A DNA stretch of 64,000 nucleotides from Planobispora rosea (lineage in GTDB: Bacteria > Actinomycetota > Actinomycetes > Streptosporangiales > Streptosporangiaceae). The translations under genes and the position numbers were made by a program. How positions within the stretch are numbered: position 1 is the stretch's first letter; each line of letters begins with the position of its first letter. The notes below the pieces were generated by a model. That model was given only the letters and a program-made list of their open reading frames with translations. It was not told the DNA's origin and searched no databases. Of this stretch, positions 61,453 through 64,000 are shown in pieces. Location of the stretch: assembly GCF_014648175.1 (NCBI RefSeq), contig NZ_BMQP01000048.1, forward strand, positions 1 through 64,000. Direction: 5' to 3'.

Positions 61453-62157
61453 GTGACGACCGCTCTGCTCGATCTGGTCCTGCCGCCTCGCTGCGCCGGA
61501 TGTGACACGCCCGGCGCGCTCGTCTGCCCCCTGTGCGCGGCGGAGCTCCGCGGGGAGCCCGCGTGCCGGACGCCGTCCCCGGTCCCGCCCGGCCTGCCCG
61601 AGTGCTGGTCGGCCGCGGACTACGACGGCGCCGTGCGCCGGGCGATCATCGCCTACAAGGAACGCGGCCGTACGGCCCTCGCGCACTCGCTGGCCGGGGC
61701 TCTCGCCCTGACGGCCGGCGTCGCGGTGGGCGGCCATCCCGTCGTGCTCGTCCCCGTGCCCGGCATGCGTCAGGCCCTGCGGCGGCGCGGGCACGACCCG
61801 GTGGCCCGGCTGGCGGGGCTGGCGGCGGGTTACCTCCGGGCCGCCGGATGGCCGGCGACCGTGGTCCGGGCGATCGCCCCGCGTCGCCGTACGGCTGATC
61901 AGGCGGGCCTGAGCTCGTCGCAGAGGGCCGTCAACCTCTCTTCGGCATTCAGGGCCGTGCCGGGGGAATGCGCCGCCGTACGGGGCCTCTGGAGCGGCGA
62001 GGGAGTGGTCCTGCTCGTCGACGACGTGGTGACCACCGGTGCCACCCTCGCCGAGGCCGCGCGGGCTCTCCGGACGGCGGGGGTGGAGGCCCCTCTCGCG
62101 GTGACGATCGCCGCGACACGCCGGAGGTATCACCCTTCCGGAGATTACGGAGAGTAA
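61453..62157 (+). CDS. ComF-family phosphoribosyltransferase-like protein
   Basis: 234 aa from GTG 61453. An N-terminal zinc-knuckle region has CAGC (C15/C18-type spacing) and CPLC, then YDGAVRRAIIAYKERGRTALA, VLVPVPGMRQALRRRGHDPV, and the PRPP-binding loop VVLLVDDVVTTGATLAEAARAL (about 182-203). Firmicute ComFC works in DNA uptake; actinobacterial homologues between lpqB and hpf (Rv3242c position) have no proven role. It is separated from lpqB by a hairpin and an 84-bp gap. Confidence 0.88.
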   Translation: MTTALLDLVLPPRCAGCDTPGALVCPLCAAELRGEPACRTPSPVPPGLPECWSAADYDGAVRRAIIAYKERGRTALAHSLAGALALTAGVAVGGHPVVLVPVPGMRQALRRRGHDPVARLAGLAAGYLRAAGWPATVVRAIAPRRRTADQAGLSSSQRAVNLSSAFRAVPGECAAVRGLWSGEGVVLLVDDVVTTGATLAEAARALRTAGVEAPLAVTIAATRRRYHPSGDYGE

Positions 62158-62342
62158 AATAACGGCAAGATATCGGTCTCACTCCGGAGGCACACCTTGA
62201 TGTCCCAATCGCGGGCTGAGATGGGTTCCGGGGACGCGAGAACCGTTCACATAAGGGATGGGGCATCTCCAAAGTGGTCATCTTGGACTCTGGGGATCCG
62301 GGAAGAAATCACGCAAAGTGATCCTGGGGCCGATCGCCAGGC

Positions 62343-62370
62343 TGACATTCGGCCGCGATGCGGATAGCGT
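62343..62370 (+). promoter_or_regulatory. Promoter of the structured leader/hpf transcript
   Basis: TGACAT (62343-62348) and TAGCGT (62365-62370) are 16 bp apart, placing the start near 62377, about 300 bases upstream of hpf. Confidence 0.5.
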
Positions 62371-62374
62371 CAGA

Positions 62375-62660
62375 GCATGGCACCCGCTCGGGTCCGTGGT
62401 TGCGCCGGACTGACCCCCTCCAGGGGGCCGGTCTGGCTAGCCGATGCCAGCCGCAGGCGAAACGGTCCACGTAAGACGACTCTTTGTCGGTCGATCACGG
62501 TGCGGCTTAGAGGTAAGACCTGCCTTCCCGAGGAGCCAGATGTTCCTCGCCAGAAGAGAAGGGCATTAGTGGCAGAGAGCTGCGAACCCCTCAGCAGGCG
62601 GATGTGGGGACGAAGACCAGGTCGGCCGGGCGGGTGCCGCAGCATCACAGTCGAGAGCCG
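62375..62660 (+). ncRNA. Structured leader RNA upstream of hpf, raiA-motif candidate
   Basis: The 517 bp between comF and hpf hold no credible gene, but several helices are visible. A long hairpin at 62404-62437 pairs GCCGGACTG with CGGTCTGGC and CCCCCT with AGGGGG. CTGGC/GCCAG pairs near 62433-62450, CGAC/GTCG near 62480-62492, AGGT/ACCT near 62512-62522, and CGAGGA/TCCTCG near 62529-62549. A promoter lies at its left edge. The raiA RNA motif is known upstream of raiA/hpf genes in Actinobacteria and Firmicutes, so position and structure fit; I have not matched the consensus. 62158-62342 shows nothing clear. Confidence 0.5.
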
Positions 62661-62674
62661 AAGGGGGGCTGTGC

Positions 62675-63349
62675 ATGGACATCATCGTCAAGGGTCGGCA
62701 CACCGGAGTGAGTGACCGATTCCGCGACCATGTGACGACCAAGCTGGCCAGGATCGAGCGTCTGGACCACAAGCTCATCCGCGTTGACGTGGAGGTGTCC
62801 AAAGAGCGTAACCCGCGCATCCCCGACCAGCGCGAGCGGGTCGAGCTCACGATTCATTCCCGTGGTCCGGCGGTCCGGGCGGAGGCCTCCGCCGAAGACC
62901 GCTTCGCGGCGCTCGATATGGCACTCGGCAAGCTCGAAGGAAGACTCCGGCGCATCGCCGACCGGCGCAAGGTCCACCACGGCAACCACTGCCCCCCGTC
63001 GGTCGCCGAGCTGACCGCCTCCGCGCTGGCCCAGTCCCTCGAGGCCGAGCCCGCCCAGGTCCCTCTCGAGCCGGACGAGCCGGACGAGCCGGAGCCCGAG
63101 GAGGAGGTCGGCGTCGACCTCCCCGAGGACCAGACCATCATCCAGATCGAGATGGAGGGCGACGGGCCTCTGGTGGTCCGCGAGAAGTTCCACAAGGCCG
63201 AGCCGATGACCATCGACCAGGCGCTCCTGGAGATGGAACTCGTCGGCCACGACTTCTACCTGTTCCGTGACAAGGAAAGCGGGCAGCCAAGCGTCGTTTA
63301 CCTGCGGCGAGGTTACGATTACGGTGTGTTGCGGCTCGTCGAGCCCTGA
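62675..63349 (+). CDS. hpf: Ribosome hibernation-promoting factor, long form
   Basis: 224 aa from ATG 62675 with GGGGGG upstream. The N-terminal S30AE domain (1 to about 105) begins MDIIVKGRHTGVSDRFRDHVTTKLARIERLD. An acidic linker (EPDEPDEPEPEEEVGVDLPEDQ) is followed by the C-terminal dimerisation domain (about 150-224; IIQIEMEGDGPLVVREKFHKAEPMTIDQALLEMELVGHDFYLFRDKESGQPSVVYLRRGYDYGVLRL). Long HPF joins two 70S ribosomes into inactive 100S particles in stationary phase or stress. It is the gene regulated by the structured leader upstream, if that leader is real. Confidence 0.96.
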   Translation: MDIIVKGRHTGVSDRFRDHVTTKLARIERLDHKLIRVDVEVSKERNPRIPDQRERVELTIHSRGPAVRAEASAEDRFAALDMALGKLEGRLRRIADRRKVHHGNHCPPSVAELTASALAQSLEAEPAQVPLEPDEPDEPEPEEEVGVDLPEDQTIIQIEMEGDGPLVVREKFHKAEPMTIDQALLEMELVGHDFYLFRDKESGQPSVVYLRRGYDYGVLRLVEP

Positions 63350-63445
63350 CATCCACAGGGAAAGACCCTCTCCGGCCAGCCCGAGAACCCTGGAAGCCGT
63401 GTAATCATGGCGGTTCAACGGCTCTGGCCCCCCCGAGGAGGAGGC

Positions 63446-64000
63446 GTGACGGAACCCGACGAGGCGACCCGCACCGCCGGGCGCGGCGACCCGATCCGCG
63501 TGCTGATCGTTGACGATCACGCGCTGATCCGCCGCAGCCTGGACATGGTGCTGGCCGCGGAGGCGGACATCGAGGTGGTCGGCGAGGCGAGCGACGGTCA
63601 GGAAGCGGTTGAGCTCGCCGACCGCCTGACACCGGACGTCGTGCTCATGGACGTCCGCATGCCCCGGCAGAGCGGCATCGAGGCCACACGGGAGATCAAG
63701 GCCGCGGCACCGAGCGTCCGGATCATCATGCTGACGGTGAGCGACGAGGAGGAGGACCTCTTCGAGGCGATCAAGGCGGGCGCCACCGGCTACCTGCTGA
63801 AGAACGTGCAGCTCGACGAGGTCCCCGAGGTCGTCCGAGGTGTCTACGAAGGGCAGTCGCTGATCAACCCGGCGATGGCCGCCAAACTCATCAACGAGTT
63901 CGCGTCCATGAGCCGGAAGGAGGCCGAGCGCCCTCCCCAGGTTCCGGTCCCCCGGCTCACGGACCGCGAGATGGAGGTGCTCCGCCTGGTGGCCAAGGGG
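63446..64000 (+). CDS. NarL/LuxR-type response regulator, cut by the window edge
   Basis: 185 codons seen from GTG 63446, preceded by GAGGAGGAGG; the 3' end lies outside the window. The receiver domain (about 16-135) shows VLIVDDHALIRRSLDMVL, phospho-acceptor Asp71-type DVVLMDVRMPRQSG, and GYLLKNVQLDEV. The LuxR helix-turn-helix begins at the edge (LTDREMEVLRLVAKG). No partner kinase is in view; it lies 96 bp after hpf, so co-transcription is possible. Confidence 0.9.
   Translation, partial: MTEPDEATRTAGRGDPIRVLIVDDHALIRRSLDMVLAAEADIEVVGEASDGQEAVELADRLTPDVVLMDVRMPRQSGIEATREIKAAAPSVRIIMLTVSDEEEDLFEAIKAGATGYLLKNVQLDEVPEVVRGVYEGQSLINPAMAAKLINEFASMSRKEAERPPQVPVPRLTDREMEVLRLVAKG

Noticed and set aside
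59146-62133. Open frame of about 1,000 codons antisense to mtrB, lpqB and comF
   Set aside because: It mirrors three well-identified genes and has only low-complexity sequence.

Overview
GC-rich (roughly 70% by eye), gene-dense actinobacterial chromosome. Whole-gene markers include WhiB, FbiA/FbiB/FbiC (coenzyme F420), the MtrA-MtrB-LpqB system, DUF3499, LytR-CpsA-Psr and SpoIIM-like proteins. The gene content and the many short-spaced -10 boxes in front of GTG/ATG starts fit a spore-forming actinomycete of the Streptosporangiales type; that placement is inference. From memory, the backbone is collinear with the Mycobacterium tuberculosis Rv3267-to-Rv3241c block: LCP protein, GDP-mannose pyrophosphorylase-like gene, fbiA/fbiB, whiB2, zincin-like, DUF3499, manB, PGI-like, sahH, mtrA, mtrB, lpqB, comF, hpf. 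The window is therefore a conserved envelope/F420/cell-division neighbourhood carrying local insertions.

Layout. 0.1-7.6 kb: acyltransferase-3 protein, LCP ligase and two polytopic GT-C-like membrane proteins. 7.6-10.4 kb: accessory patch holding one intact gene for a membrane-anchored protein with two tandem FtsX-type extracellular domains, at least three broken copies of it, a rearranged scrap of the upstream glycosyltransferase gene, and a VapBC-like toxin-antitoxin pair flanked by 7-bp repeats. 10.5-17.8 kb: glycan/lipid cluster (GT2, two GT4, two LPG_synthase_TM-like flippase-type proteins, a methyltransferase, a sugar nucleotidyltransferase). 17.8-20.9 kb: DNA glycosylase, isochorismatase-fold protein, a small HTH protein and an alpha/beta hydrolase linked by shared palindromes. 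21-28 kb: fbiC, a solute-binding/VWA hybrid, fbiB and fbiA. 28-40.4 kb: proline/glutamine-rich membrane protein, whiB, a large GT2 membrane enzyme, DUF5719, zincin-like, DUF3499, manB, Trm112-like, PGI/PMI-like and a CDF transporter.

40.5-46.4 kb: two-component system, MerR regulator, two different S-adenosylhomocysteine hydrolases in tandem, DUF305 lipoprotein. 46.7-56.8 kb: LVIVD protein, RDD and SpoIIM proteins, a second toxin-antitoxin pair, and a reverse-strand MoxR-DUF58-DUF4350-DUF4129 operon. 57-64 kb: mtrA-mtrB-lpqB, comF, a structured leader resembling the raiA RNA motif, hpf, and a NarL-type response regulator running off the right edge.

The strongest candidates for something undescribed are the FtsX-extracellular-domain array with its apparently precise vapBC insertion, and the palindrome-linked HTH/hydrolase pair. 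All functions come from reading the sequence; no search was run.
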